From Elusimicrobiota bacterium (lineage in GTDB: Bacteria > Elusimicrobiota > Elusimicrobia > UBA1565 > UBA9628): a stretch of 45,396 nucleotides of DNA. The notes under the pieces are model-generated. The model made no database searches and had not been told where the DNA came from. It worked only from the letters and a program-made list of their open reading frames with translations. Position 1 is the stretch's first letter, and every line of letters starts with the position of its first letter. A program made the position numbers and the translations under genes. The stretch covers positions 1 to 45,396 of the forward strand of contig DAIDHI010000038.1 of the NCBI GenBank assembly GCA_027452025.1, written 5' to 3'. Below, one piece after another: positions 1 through 8,653 of this stretch.

Positions 1-295
1 GCGCCGCGGCGGCGGCCGACGGGGCGACGCCGGCCGCCGCGACCGACGCGGGGGCTGCCGCCGCGACGGCGGAAACGGCCGGCGCTTCGCCCTGGAGCGC
101 GGAAACGCCGGCGGGCAGCGACGGGGCCTGGGCGGACGACAACGGCGCCGCGGGAAGAGCCAGGGACGGCAGCGTCTCGCCGCGGCTCGGGCTTGCCGGA
201 GAGGCCATCATCTCGCCGGCGGCCGCGTAGGCGGCGAAGCCGGGGCAAGTCCAGAAAATCGCGACGACCAGCAGGCCCGCCAGCGCTCGTTTCAT
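1..295 (-). CDS. Exported Ala/Pro-rich protein, N-terminal fragment (cut by window edge)
   Basis: The reading frame is open from an ATG at 295 down to base 1, so only the first 98 codons are present. They encode a signal peptide (MKRALAGLLVVAIFW, then a small-residue cleavage region near AAYAAAG), followed by a low-complexity Ala/Pro/Ser linker containing LPSLALPAAP. The same build (signal peptide, then a linker with an LPxLxLPA-like motif) opens the HAD-fold proteins that follow on the same strand, so this may be another member of that run. The folded domain lies outside the window, so its function cannot be called. A TAGAAT box ends 7 nt before the ATG and there is no Shine-Dalgarno sequence, which suggests a leaderless mRNA. 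Confidence 0.75.
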   Translation of the reverse strand, partial: MKRALAGLLVVAIFWTCPGFAAYAAAGEMMASPASPSRGETLPSLALPAAPLSSAQAPSLPAGVSALQGEAPAVSAVAAAAPASVAAAGVAPSAAAAA

Positions 296-302
296 GGGCC
301 CG

Positions 303-308
303 ATTCTA
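303..308 (-). promoter_or_regulatory. -10 box TAGAAT, likely leaderless promoter
   Basis: On the minus strand TAGAAT is followed by 7 nt and then the ATG at 295. This spacing puts the transcription start at or next to the start codon. No convincing -35 box is visible. Confidence 0.5.
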
Positions 309-391
309 TCGCTTTGCCGGAAAACGCCGGGCGGGCCGAAAGGCCCAGGAACCCGTCGGCAAACGGCCCAGCGAGAGCTGGGTCGGCGCGC

Positions 392-2041
392 CTACTGCCC
401 GAGGATCACCAGCCGCACCCAGAGGAGGGCAGGAACGAACGCGGCGAGGCCCACGCAGAGGAGGCACCAGAGCAAGGTCTTGAGCGGCGAGTCCCCGGCC
501 CGGCGGGCGAGCTGCGGGAAGCTCTCCTCGAGCTTCTGAATGCGGCTGCGCTGATATTCGCGCTCCCCGCGCAGCGACGCCGCGAGCTCCGCGTGGGCTT
601 TTCCCGCGGCCTCCTCCTGCCAGATCATGCCGTCGAGACGCTCGATGAAGCGCAGACGCCGGGAGTGCTCCTCGGCGATCGCCGGCGCGGGCCGCGAACC
701 GACGGCCTCAAGCACCCTGCGCGTCGCGGCCGGACCCTTGGCGTCGAGGACGAAGGCGCGGCGCATGCGCGAATCGGCCGTGCCGCCGACGCTCAAAGTC
801 AGCGCGCCGCGCAGGGCGCGCTCCATGTTGCGATCGGTGGCGTTGCCGGTCAAAGGCACCGGCCCGAACGCGCGCCGAGCCAACGCGGCGGCCGCGCGGC
901 CCAGGGCCCCGAGCCGCGGCTCGTCCTTGGGCGCGTACATGCTGTCTCCGAGGATGACGGCTCGGCGCGCCGACACGCCCTTGAGCTGCGCGATGCGCTT
1001 GACGGCCACCGACTTGTCGAGTTTGGAGAACGTCAGATACGGCGGCAGCGTCGGGTCCTTGGCCATGCGGCCCTCGACCTCGAAGTCCATGCCGCGCTTG
1101 CGCAACTCGGCCTGGAAAGCGGCGGCCAGGGCCTTCACCGCGGATTCCGGCGTGCCTTCCCGCAGGATCATGCCGTAGCCGTAGGGACTGTGGAATTCGT
1201 TCTTGAGCGCCGTGCCGAACTCCGGCAGCCGGGCCTTGACCGCGGCCGCGGCCTCGTCGATCGCGGGGCGCATCGATTCCGGCAAGCCGGGCTCCTCGTA
1301 GATCAGCTTCGGAGAGCCGTCGGCTTGGTACTCGTAAATCTTGCCTCCTCCGTTGGTGGCGATGAGCAGGCCCTCGCGCTCCGCGGCCGGGATGGACTCG
1401 AGGGAGTCGAACGCCGCCATCTGGCTTGAGCCCGGCTTGACCTTGTCGGAACGGTCGGTGATCGCGACGAAGAGCTTGCCCGACTTCTTGACGCCCGCCA
1501 CGGCCGCGGCCGTCTCCGGCGTCATCACGGTGTTGTATTTCGCCAGGGTATCGTCGATGTCCGAGAACACGGCCTGCTTGGACGACGCCCTCTGGACGAG
1601 GCGCCGCGTGAGGCTTGCTCCGGCGGGCGCAAGGCTGTAGTTGACCCCGAACGCGGTCGCGAGGACGGCCAGGACGCGGCGGCGCGCGGCGTAGGAAAAC
1701 CGTCCGTCGACGCCCTTGGGGCCGCTCGGCGCGGCGGGCGGCGGCAAGGCGGAGCCCGGCTGCCGCGAGGCAAACGCCTCGGCGGAGGCGGTCTGCGCGG
1801 CGGCGGGCGCCGAGACGGCTTGCGCCGGGGCCTCTGCCGCCGACGCGGCCGGAGCGCCGGCCGACGGGACGGCCGCGGCGGGCAAGTCGAGTTGCGGGAC
1901 GGCCGGCGCGCCGACGGAGGCCTCCGGCAAGGGCCGGCCGGCCGGACCCTCGACCTCGGCGGCGGCGCACAACGACGGGGTCGCCAGACCGGCGGAGAGC
2001 AGGACGGCGGCTATGACGGAGAACATTCGATTGGTATTCAC
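392..2041 (-). CDS. Exported HAD-superfamily (Cof-like) phosphatase with C-terminal membrane anchor
   Basis: Likely a phosphohydrolase acting outside the cytoplasm; the substrate is unknown. The 549 residues comprise a signal peptide (1-28), an Ala/Pro linker with VPQLDLPAAA (to about 110), a HAD core from about 155, and a hydrophobic C-terminal segment (about 522-546) that could anchor it. HAD motifs look intact: motif I SDIDDT (D161, D163), motif II AITDRSD, a motif III lysine in KLDKS, motif IV VILGDSMYAPKDE. The cap contains ATNGGGKIYEY as in Cof/sugar-phosphatase types. The start is a GTG whose codon overlaps the stop of the upstream HAD-MFS gene (GTGA, 2038-2041), with AGAGG 6-7 nt upstream, so the two are co-translated. 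The family call is firm; specificity is not known. Confidence 0.85.
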   Translation of the reverse strand: MNTNRMFSVIAAVLLSAGLATPSLCAAAEVEGPAGRPLPEASVGAPAVPQLDLPAAAVPSAGAPAASAAEAPAQAVSAPAAAQTASAEAFASRQPGSALPPPAAPSGPKGVDGRFSYAARRRVLAVLATAFGVNYSLAPAGASLTRRLVQRASSKQAVFSDIDDTLAKYNTVMTPETAAAVAGVKKSGKLFVAITDRSDKVKPGSSQMAAFDSLESIPAAEREGLLIATNGGGKIYEYQADGSPKLIYEEPGLPESMRPAIDEAAAAVKARLPEFGTALKNEFHSPYGYGMILREGTPESAVKALAAAFQAELRKRGMDFEVEGRMAKDPTLPPYLTFSKLDKSVAVKRIAQLKGVSARRAVILGDSMYAPKDEPRLGALGRAAAALARRAFGPVPLTGNATDRNMERALRGALTLSVGGTADSRMRRAFVLDAKGPAATRRVLEAVGSRPAPAIAEEHSRRLRFIERLDGMIWQEEAAGKAHAELAASLRGEREYQRSRIQKLEESFPQLARRAGDSPLKTLLWCLLCVGLAAFVPALLWVRLVILGQ

Positions 2042-5000
2042 TTTAACCTCTTTTTAAACAGCGGCCCGGTCAGGCCGGGCAGGAGTTTGGGAGCCAGCAG
2101 GAACAGCGCGGCGGAGGCCGCGAAAAGCGCCCCCATCGGAAGGAACATCGCGGGGAAAGCCCACTTGAGAGCCATCAGGCTCAGGATGCCGTAGCCCAAG
2201 GACAAGGCCCCGTTGAAGAACGAGCCCTGCACGCCCATGGCCTGGCCCATGGCAACCCCCTTCGGCACGCTGCCGTAGAAGTATTTGTAAAGCGCGTTGT
2301 TGCCGGCGCCGTAGGAAAATCCCATCGCCACGGCCCCGAGCAGCAGGAAGACCGGGTGAAACAGCGTCATGAGGCCGAGGCCGGCGAGGAGCCCGCAGCC
2401 TAGGAGCGCGATCAAACCCTTCTGGGTGAAGCGCCGGCCGGCGGCCATGAGCCCGGCGCCCGCGGCGGCGGTGCCGGCGGCATAGAGGAGGTGCCCGGGG
2501 AAAAGGCCGTGATAGGCCCACACCCCCGTCAAGGCCAGCGCGCCGGCCTGCACGAATCTCTGCGCGCGAATCCGTCCGACCAGCGGCACGCGTGCCTTGG
2601 GCAGGTCCGCCTGGCTTGCGTAGGCGAGCAGCTGGCCGAAGAAGAAGGCGCCAAGGAGCTTTCCAAGCATCAGCCCCGCGGCCGCGGCTCCCGCCACGCC
2701 CTTGGCGATCAGCGGGAAGCCGACGTATTGCATCCCCAGCACCAGGGCTCCGGCGCCGAAGGAGATCAGAAGGATCACGTTGCGCAGGGGCTTGTGAGAG
2801 AGCACGGGCTGGGCCGCGTCGGAGCTGCGGATGAGCCCGAGCAGCGCCGCGGTCACGAGCAACGGCGTGTGCACGAGCTCGTAGGCGGCCGACAGCGCGC
2901 GGGCGGCTGGAGCGCTCGCATGCGCCATCAGAGCGTGAGCCGGAGCGGCCGCGAAAGCGGGAGACCACTGCGCCAAGCCGAAGACCAGAGCCGCCGCCGC
3001 GAGCCGTGCGATGGCCCCGCGCCGGCCCGCGACCGCCGCCTTGGCCGCCTCCAGCCGCCGGCGCCACGCCCCGGGCCGGCAGAAGGCGCGCGCCGCGGCC
3101 TTCACCGCGGATGCCGCCTTGCGCAGTGTCTGGGACAGCGCCAGGGACGGAGGCTCCTGCTCGCCCGTCTCCCGATAGGTGACGTGCTTGTTGGGCATGA
3201 GCCAGAGGCAGATCGGCAGCACCACCAGGAAGTTCGTCAGCGAGGCCACGATGAACGGCAGCCTGGGTCCCCAGACCGGAGCGAGGAAACGCGCCAGATG
3301 GGGCCACGCCTGAAGGGAGAGCGGGTGCATCAGCATGTCGACTAGGGCGCCGGCGCCCAGGATGAGGTTGAGCAGCGCCTGCAGCGAGAGATAGCGAACC
3401 TGCCCCACGGCGAAGAGCGTGGGCGCGTTCTTGGGCCCGCCGATGCCCTTGAGATAAGCGTTCTCGGTGGTCATGATCATCGAGAGCATCCAGCCGTTGG
3501 CGATGGCCCCGGCCGCCAGCGTCCAGAAATTGAGGATGCCGAGGGTGAGGAAGACGGCCACGTCCAGCACGAGCACGCCGCGCAGCACGGCGTTGAGCGC
3601 CATGCCGTTTCGGATCGTCATCTTGTCCACGATCTTGCCGTTGAGCGGCCCCGTGGCGATCGAGGCGAACGGTCCGATCGCCATCAGCGTGGCGAAGCGC
3701 GCCGGCCCCACGACGGGCATGGCGATCAGGGGATAGATCAGGGACGTGAAAATGAAGACGAGGATGCTGGCCGTGCTCTGCGTGAGCCACCCGACCACGG
3801 CCTTGACGTCCATGGCCTCGGCCTTGACGTCGCCCTGGTAGGCCAAAGCCTCGGCGATCTCTCGCGCCGCCGCCGGGCCGGTGCGCGGCCAGACGAGCGC
3901 GTCCATATCCGGGTCGGCGGAGCCTCCGACAGCGATGGCCGTCCCCCCTGGCGCGGCCTGGGCCATCGGAGCGTCGACGCTTCGCGCGCCGAAGAACTCG
4001 TCTCCGACGACCAGCGTGCCGCTGGCGGGCACCGGCTCCTTAGAGCGCCGCAGGAGCAGCCGACGCGCCGGCCCCTGCAGCCAGGCCGGCAGGTATCGGA
4101 AGGCGTCGCGCAGGCGCAGGAAGGACGAGGCGTAGGAGCGCAGGGCCGTCATGCCCCGCGCCTTATCGTATTTCCAGACGGAAAGGCTGGGCCGGCGGTC
4201 GCCGCCGAAGCCCATGCGCGCGCTGACGGTCAACGGAAGCTTGAGCTCGGCAAGCGTCCTTTGCATCCGCGCCGCCGCTTCGGATACCTGGTCGGCCGTC
4301 AGCGAACGGTTCAAGAAGCCGGTAAAGCGGTATCCGGAATAGTCCGGGGCCGCGGAATCCAGTCCGAAGCGCAAGCCCACGTCGCGCAGTGCCGCCGAAA
4401 GGACGGCGCGCTCGCCCTCCGTCCAAACCGGCTGCTTCTCGACGAGCCGCGCGCGGCCTTGGCGGTCGAAGAGATAGACGCGAGCGCCGCTGTCGGCACC
4501 GAGCGAGAGGTTGGCCTTCTGCGCGGGCGTCAGGGAGGACAACGCGTCGAAAGCCGTCAGGGCGGCCGCGTTCGAACTGGTGTCGGAGCGCCCGGTCAAG
4601 AGCATGACCTCCGTGGCGGCCTGCGCTCCACGGGCGAGGAGAGCGCCGACGGCCGGGTCGATGGCGCCCTCTCCGGCGTCGAGGAGCGTGCCGTCGAGAT
4701 CGAAAGCCGCGGCTTCGGGCTTTTGCCGGCGCAGCTGGTCCAGGATCGCTCGCGCGTAACTCTCGGAGACGGGCAAAAGGCTCTTGCGGATGCCCAGGCC
4801 CGCCAGAAGCCGCAGGGCATAGCGATGGACCTCGTAGTCGGCGGCGCCGCCCGCGGCGTTGGCGGCGGCCGCGCGGTCCAAGGCGGCCTGCGCGGCCGGG
4901 CGGTCGGAGGAGCCCGCGATCGCCTTGAGCGCCGAGCGCCGGTCGGCCTGCGGCCTGGACAGATCGGAAGCGACGGCCTCGAGCTGCGAGACGGAAAGCC

Positions 5001-5481
5001 GCGCGAGCGTCCCGTCGGAGGAGGGCCCTTCCGGATCGCCGCCCGAGGAAACGAGGGACGAGACCGGCGCCCGCGAAGAAGAGCGGTCGAAGAGCCGGGT
5101 CAAGACGCCGCCGACCGAGCCGCCGCGCCCGTCGGCTCGAGCCTGCGTCAGCCGGCGAGCGACGGCCGCAAGGGCGGTCTGGGCTTTAGGCGAGGATGCC
5201 GCCTGGAGCGGCTGGAGAGCGCCCGCGGCCGGCGCCTGAAGCGCCGAAGCCTGCGCGGCCGCCGGCTGTCCGACGCCTTCCAACCGCGAGAGCGACCCGG
5301 AGACCGGGAGCGCGAGCTGGGCAATCTGCGGGGTTTCGGGAGCGCGGGCGGGCTCGGACGGCCCCTCGAGGATGCCCGCCGCGGCCTGATAGGGAGCCAG
5401 GCCGGCCGACAAAACGGCCAGAGCGGCCGACAAGAGAACGGATAGCAGGGCCCGCCAGGCACGCGGGTGCGCTTTTCTCAT
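2038..5481 (-). CDS. Exported HAD-type phosphatase fused to an MFS-like transporter
   Basis: A fusion of 1147 residues. Residues 1-35 are a signal peptide or first membrane segment, about 35-200 an Ala-rich linker with IAQLALPVSG, and about 255-545 a HAD domain with motif I FDLDGTLLD (D261, D263), motif II LLTGRSD, a lysine in KYDKARG and motif IV VVGDEFFGARSVD. From about 560 to the end come roughly twelve hydrophobic segments in a major-facilitator layout (for example GPFASIATGPLNGKIVDK after the second helix), with a charged cytoplasmic loop near 775-830. The phosphatase may dephosphorylate a compound that the permease then moves; this is inference. The ATG at 5481 has GGAGG 4 nt upstream and a TATAAT box ending 8 nt upstream. 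The gene leads a two-gene operon with 392-2041. Confidence 0.85.
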   Translation of the reverse strand: MRKAHPRAWRALLSVLLSAALAVLSAGLAPYQAAAGILEGPSEPARAPETPQIAQLALPVSGSLSRLEGVGQPAAAQASALQAPAAGALQPLQAASSPKAQTALAAVARRLTQARADGRGGSVGGVLTRLFDRSSSRAPVSSLVSSGGDPEGPSSDGTLARLSVSQLEAVASDLSRPQADRRSALKAIAGSSDRPAAQAALDRAAAANAAGGAADYEVHRYALRLLAGLGIRKSLLPVSESYARAILDQLRRQKPEAAAFDLDGTLLDAGEGAIDPAVGALLARGAQAATEVMLLTGRSDTSSNAAALTAFDALSSLTPAQKANLSLGADSGARVYLFDRQGRARLVEKQPVWTEGERAVLSAALRDVGLRFGLDSAAPDYSGYRFTGFLNRSLTADQVSEAAARMQRTLAELKLPLTVSARMGFGGDRRPSLSVWKYDKARGMTALRSYASSFLRLRDAFRYLPAWLQGPARRLLLRRSKEPVPASGTLVVGDEFFGARSVDAPMAQAAPGGTAIAVGGSADPDMDALVWPRTGPAAAREIAEALAYQGDVKAEAMDVKAVVGWLTQSTASILVFIFTSLIYPLIAMPVVGPARFATLMAIGPFASIATGPLNGKIVDKMTIRNGMALNAVLRGVLVLDVAVFLTLGILNFWTLAAGAIANGWMLSMIMTTENAYLKGIGGPKNAPTLFAVGQVRYLSLQALLNLILGAGALVDMLMHPLSLQAWPHLARFLAPVWGPRLPFIVASLTNFLVVLPICLWLMPNKHVTYRETGEQEPPSLALSQTLRKAASAVKAAARAFCRPGAWRRRLEAAKAAVAGRRGAIARLAAAALVFGLAQWSPAFAAAPAHALMAHASAPAARALSAAYELVHTPLLVTAALLGLIRSSDAAQPVLSHKPLRNVILLISFGAGALVLGMQYVGFPLIAKGVAGAAAAGLMLGKLLGAFFFGQLLAYASQADLPKARVPLVGRIRAQRFVQAGALALTGVWAYHGLFPGHLLYAAGTAAAGAGLMAAGRRFTQKGLIALLGCGLLAGLGLMTLFHPVFLLLGAVAMGFSYGAGNNALYKYFYGSVPKGVAMGQAMGVQGSFFNGALSLGYGILSLMALKWAFPAMFLPMGALFAASAALFLLAPKLLPGLTGPLFKKRLK

Positions 5482-5489
5482 GCGCCTCC

Positions 5490-5495
5490 ATTATA
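5490..5495 (-). promoter_or_regulatory. -10 box TATAAT directly before the Shine-Dalgarno sequence
   Basis: TATAAT is followed by GGAGGCGC and then the ATG at 5481, 8 nt in all. If this is the true -10 box, the transcript starts about at the start codon and the GGAGG would not be in the mRNA. The alternative is an upstream start site that I cannot see. Confidence 0.45.
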
Positions 5496-5518
5496 AGCGG
5501 GCATCGCGGCCGGCGGTT

Positions 5519-5532
5519 GGGTCCTAGGACCC
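5519..5532. repeat. 14-bp perfect palindrome between divergent genes
   Basis: GGGTCCTAGGACCC, flanked by weaker complementary arms (CCGGCGG left, CCGCCGG right). It lies between the divergent starts at 5481 and 5663, where an operator is more likely than a terminator. No T-run follows on either strand. Function is unproven. Confidence 0.4.
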
Positions 5533-5662
5533 GCCCGCCGGCGGCGTTGGACCCACCCTTTCCGGGCCCGGGCCCAGACGGCCGTCGCACAACCTTTACT
5601 TGCCCGGGAGGCGGCGTCCAAGGTAGGGTTTAGCCCCCTCGCAACCGAGACAGGAGGACACC

Positions 5663-5908
5663 ATGACCGCGTCATCGACCAAACCGAAGCCCGGCGCCTT
5701 CGCCAAGGACGTCGCCTTCGACAACGACATGATCCACGTCACGCTCGCCGACGGCCGGCGCATCGGAGCGCCGCTGGAGTGGTTCCCGAAGCTGCGCAAG
5801 GCCGGAGAAGCCGAGCGCAAGAACTGGCGCCTGGTCGGCAAGGGCATGGGCGTCCATTGGGACGCGCTCAACGAGGACGTCTGGGTGGCCGCCCTGCTCG
5901 AGAACTGA
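5663..5908 (+). CDS. DUF2442 domain protein
   Basis: An 81-residue protein that matches the DUF2442 pattern along its length: a beta-hairpin HVTLADGRRIGAPL, then WFPKLRKA, then WRLVGKGMGVHWDALNEDV. DUF2442 proteins are small and of unproven function; many lie next to DUF4160 genes in toxin-antitoxin-like pairs. No such partner is present here: it stands alone between two minus-strand operons. The start is supported by AGGAGG at 5652-5657, 5 nt before the ATG. It is one of the few genes in the window with a strong canonical ribosome binding site. It has no signal peptide and should be cytoplasmic. Confidence 0.85.
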   Translation: MTASSTKPKPGAFAKDVAFDNDMIHVTLADGRRIGAPLEWFPKLRKAGEAERKNWRLVGKGMGVHWDALNEDVWVAALLEN

Positions 5909-5911
5909 AGC

Positions 5912-8653
5912 TTACTTCTTGCGCCGGCGCGCGTTTCGGGCGGCCTTGCCCTTGGCGCGGCCCTTCTTCGCCTTGCCCTTCTTGGCCTGGACCGGCCTGC
6001 CGTCCGCGGTCACGCCCAGGAGCTTGGCCTCGGTGCGCGCGATCGCCTCGAAGACGCGGGGAATGCGCGCGCGCTGCCTCTCCCGGTCGTAGGGCGTGAT
6101 CGTGGGCTTTTGCACGAGGTTGTAGATGAACTCGACGACGGCGTCGTCGACGATATAAGAGCGCTCGCCCGACAGGTAGGGGACGGGGAACGGCTTGCCC
6201 ACCCAGCGCTCGTAGTTGAAGAGCGAATAAGTCAGGACCTGGTCGTCCTTTTCCAGCTTCTGGACCGACTTCGCCGGGCCGGTCTTGAAGTCGTAAGTCA
6301 CGAGCGTGGCGTGTCCCGGCTTGGCCGGGTCCGGACGCAGGGCGACGAAGTCGAAGATCGTGTGGACGATGTAGCGCTCCTTGAACTTGCCGTTTTCTCC
6401 GCGCTTGTAAGTCTCGATGACGATGAAGTTCGGGATCTCCGTGCCGACCAGGATCTCCCCGCGCCGGTAGGCGGCCACGACGTGGCCGTACATCTGCAAG
6501 CCGCGCCGCACGGAGGCGTTGAGCAGGCGCTCCATGCGCGTGCCGGCGGGGATGCCGACCGGCTTGGTCTCCCGGATGCCGCGGTTCCAGCGCTCGCGCA
6601 GCTGCGCCGCGTATTGCTCCGGCGTGGGCACCCGTCCGTGCTGCAGCTGCGAGATCAGCCAGTCGTTGTTGGCGTGCACCACGTGGCCCGAGAAGAAGTT
6701 GACGTGCTGCTCGGCCGCGTCCTGGGCGACGATGAACTCCGACATGTAGCGCTCGCGATAGCCGGAGAACTGGATCATGCGGGACGCCGAGCCCTTCTTG
6801 CCGCCCTTGCGGGCCTCTCCGAGGATGAGCCCCAAGACGTTCTCGACGAGCGCCGGCCCCTTGAGGTCGGTCAGCTTGGACAGGTCCAGGCGCGGGTTGA
6901 CGGCGCGCAGGGCCGGGTCGTCGGAAAGCACCACGACGTCGGATTTGGACGGCGTGGTATAGAGGCCGAATTCTTCTCCCAAATCGCGATCGAGGCGCTC
7001 GAGACTGCCGCGAAGGTCCGTCTTCTGCGCGATCGCCGATTTGGTGCCGTCGGCGTTGTCGACGACCTTCAGGCTCAGCGAAAGCCCTTGCTCGGCGGCG
7101 CGGCGGCGGAAGTCCTCGGCCCAGCGCGAGACGGCGGCGGCGGGGGCGCTCTTGGGCAAGACGAGCTCGAAACGGATGTTGGGATCGCGGGGCGTGAAGC
7201 GCTTCTCCCGCTGGAAGGGGTTGAAGCGCCGGCCCTCGATGAACACGGGAGGCTGGGCTTTGCGAAGCACCTCGGCCGGAGGGATGCCGGCGACCTGCGC
7301 CGCGCGGCGGCCGGCGCCCTGCAGCACTTCCAGCTCGGGCTGGGAAAACGCGAGCATGTCGATCGGCTCGACCGTCCCGTCCTTGCGCATCTTGGAGATG
7401 ACGGCTCCGTCGTCGGTGACGGCAAGGAATCGGTTGGGCATCTGCGCCGTCAGCTGCGCTCCCGACATATGGCGCACGAGGACGTCGTGCATGCCGCCGG
7501 GGGCGTCGTAGGGCCGGCGCGAGAAGGCGACGAAGTAGACGCCCGTGCGCTGCAGCTCGGCCATATCGGCGGCCTGCTGGGCCGAAAGGGGCTCCTTCCA
7601 GGAGTCCACGTCCAAGAAGACCAGGCGCGGCGGGAATCGAGAGAGCGTCTCGAGCTGTCCCTGCGCCTTCAGGGTCAGGGGCGTCCGCTCGGCGGCGGGC
7701 TCCGCCTGCGGAGCCGACTGCTTGCCGTGGACTTCCTTGTATAGATCGATGTAGGACTGGAACTTCAGCACGCGCACGCGGGTGGAAAGCGAGATCGGCG
7801 CGTCGGAACGGTGCCAGAACTGCCGGTTCTCGTCGAGCCGCTCAATGAGCTTCTGCCGCAGCTCGCGCACGGACAGCTGGAGCTGAAAAGCCGGCACGAT
7901 GCCCTTGAAATCCTCCTTGCTCATGCGGCCGATGGCCTTGGTGGCCGCGGAGGTGACCTTGGTGGCGCGCCCGAAGACGTTCTCGTCGCCGGACACGACG
8001 TCCACGGCGACGCCGCGCCGGAAGGCGTCCCAGTATTTCTCGCTGCCGTTCTTGCGCTCGCCTTTGAGACGAGGCGTCTCGCGGATGGCCTTGACGGTGC
8101 CGTAAATGGACTTGGCGGGATCTACGGACAGCAACGCGCCCTTGATGGAATGCGGAAAGCTCAACTGAGGGCGATCGGTCTGGCCGCGCCCGTTCTGCGG
8201 CGCGGCGTCCTCGCCGCCCTCGTCGTCGCCTTCGGCGGGCACCGCCTCGGCGGCCGGGGCCTCGAAAGCGGGAACGAACGCCGCCGGCGCGGCCGATCCG
8301 CCGTCGAAGAGGCGCTGAGACGCCGTGAAAGCGCCGGAGGCACCGCTTCCGGCGGCTTGGGAACGCCCGGAGACCGCGCGAGCGCCCCCGGAGAGCTGCG
8401 CTCGAACGGCCGGGGGTTGGGCCGCGGCGCTCGCAGGCGCCTGGGCCGCGACCGGCGCCTGCGCCTGGACGGCGGCGGGCGAGGCAAGCGGCGCCGGAAG
8501 CGCCGCCTGCGCTGCGGACGCCGGCGCGGACAGCGCCTCGACCGCGGGAGTCTCAGGCTCCGACAACGGCGAAACCGGAGAGATCTCGGCCGCGCACAAG
8601 AGGCCCGGCTGAAGCGCCAGCAGGACGGTCAGTCCGCCGCCGATCAGTCTCAC
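5912..8653 (-). CDS. Exported protein: HAD-like domain plus PD-(D/E)XK nuclease-like domain
   Basis: 913 residues. A signal peptide (1-22) is followed by an Ala/Pro linker to about 165. A HAD-like region (about 340-620) has motif I VFLDVDSW (D348 and D350 kept, the usual Thr replaced by Trp), motif II VAFSRRPY and a motif IV-like VVLSDDPALR. The C-terminal part carries the order seen in RecB/Cas4-type PD-(D/E)XK nucleases: IFDFV (D768), then TYDFKTG (D788, K790), then DDQVLTY (Q805). A Lys/Arg-rich tail (about 875-913) could bind nucleic acid. An exported, possibly DNA-cleaving enzyme is inferred. The GTG start overlaps the stop of 8650-10947 (GTGA) and has GGGGAAGG upstream, so the two proteins are made together. 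The HAD call is moderately sure; the nuclease call rests on motif order. Confidence 0.7.
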   Translation of the reverse strand: MRLIGGGLTVLLALQPGLLCAAEISPVSPLSEPETPAVEALSAPASAAQAALPAPLASPAAVQAQAPVAAQAPASAAAQPPAVRAQLSGGARAVSGRSQAAGSGASGAFTASQRLFDGGSAAPAAFVPAFEAPAAEAVPAEGDDEGGEDAAPQNGRGQTDRPQLSFPHSIKGALLSVDPAKSIYGTVKAIRETPRLKGERKNGSEKYWDAFRRGVAVDVVSGDENVFGRATKVTSAATKAIGRMSKEDFKGIVPAFQLQLSVRELRQKLIERLDENRQFWHRSDAPISLSTRVRVLKFQSYIDLYKEVHGKQSAPQAEPAAERTPLTLKAQGQLETLSRFPPRLVFLDVDSWKEPLSAQQAADMAELQRTGVYFVAFSRRPYDAPGGMHDVLVRHMSGAQLTAQMPNRFLAVTDDGAVISKMRKDGTVEPIDMLAFSQPELEVLQGAGRRAAQVAGIPPAEVLRKAQPPVFIEGRRFNPFQREKRFTPRDPNIRFELVLPKSAPAAAVSRWAEDFRRRAAEQGLSLSLKVVDNADGTKSAIAQKTDLRGSLERLDRDLGEEFGLYTTPSKSDVVVLSDDPALRAVNPRLDLSKLTDLKGPALVENVLGLILGEARKGGKKGSASRMIQFSGYRERYMSEFIVAQDAAEQHVNFFSGHVVHANNDWLISQLQHGRVPTPEQYAAQLRERWNRGIRETKPVGIPAGTRMERLLNASVRRGLQMYGHVVAAYRRGEILVGTEIPNFIVIETYKRGENGKFKERYIVHTIFDFVALRPDPAKPGHATLVTYDFKTGPAKSVQKLEKDDQVLTYSLFNYERWVGKPFPVPYLSGERSYIVDDAVVEFIYNLVQKPTITPYDRERQRARIPRVFEAIARTEAKLLGVTADGRPVQAKKGKAKKGRAKGKAARNARRRKK

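Noticed and set aside
2054-3790. 578-codon minus frame inside the HAD-MFS gene
   Set aside because: Out-of-phase shadow, Arg/Gly/His-rich; the true frame encodes clear membrane helices.
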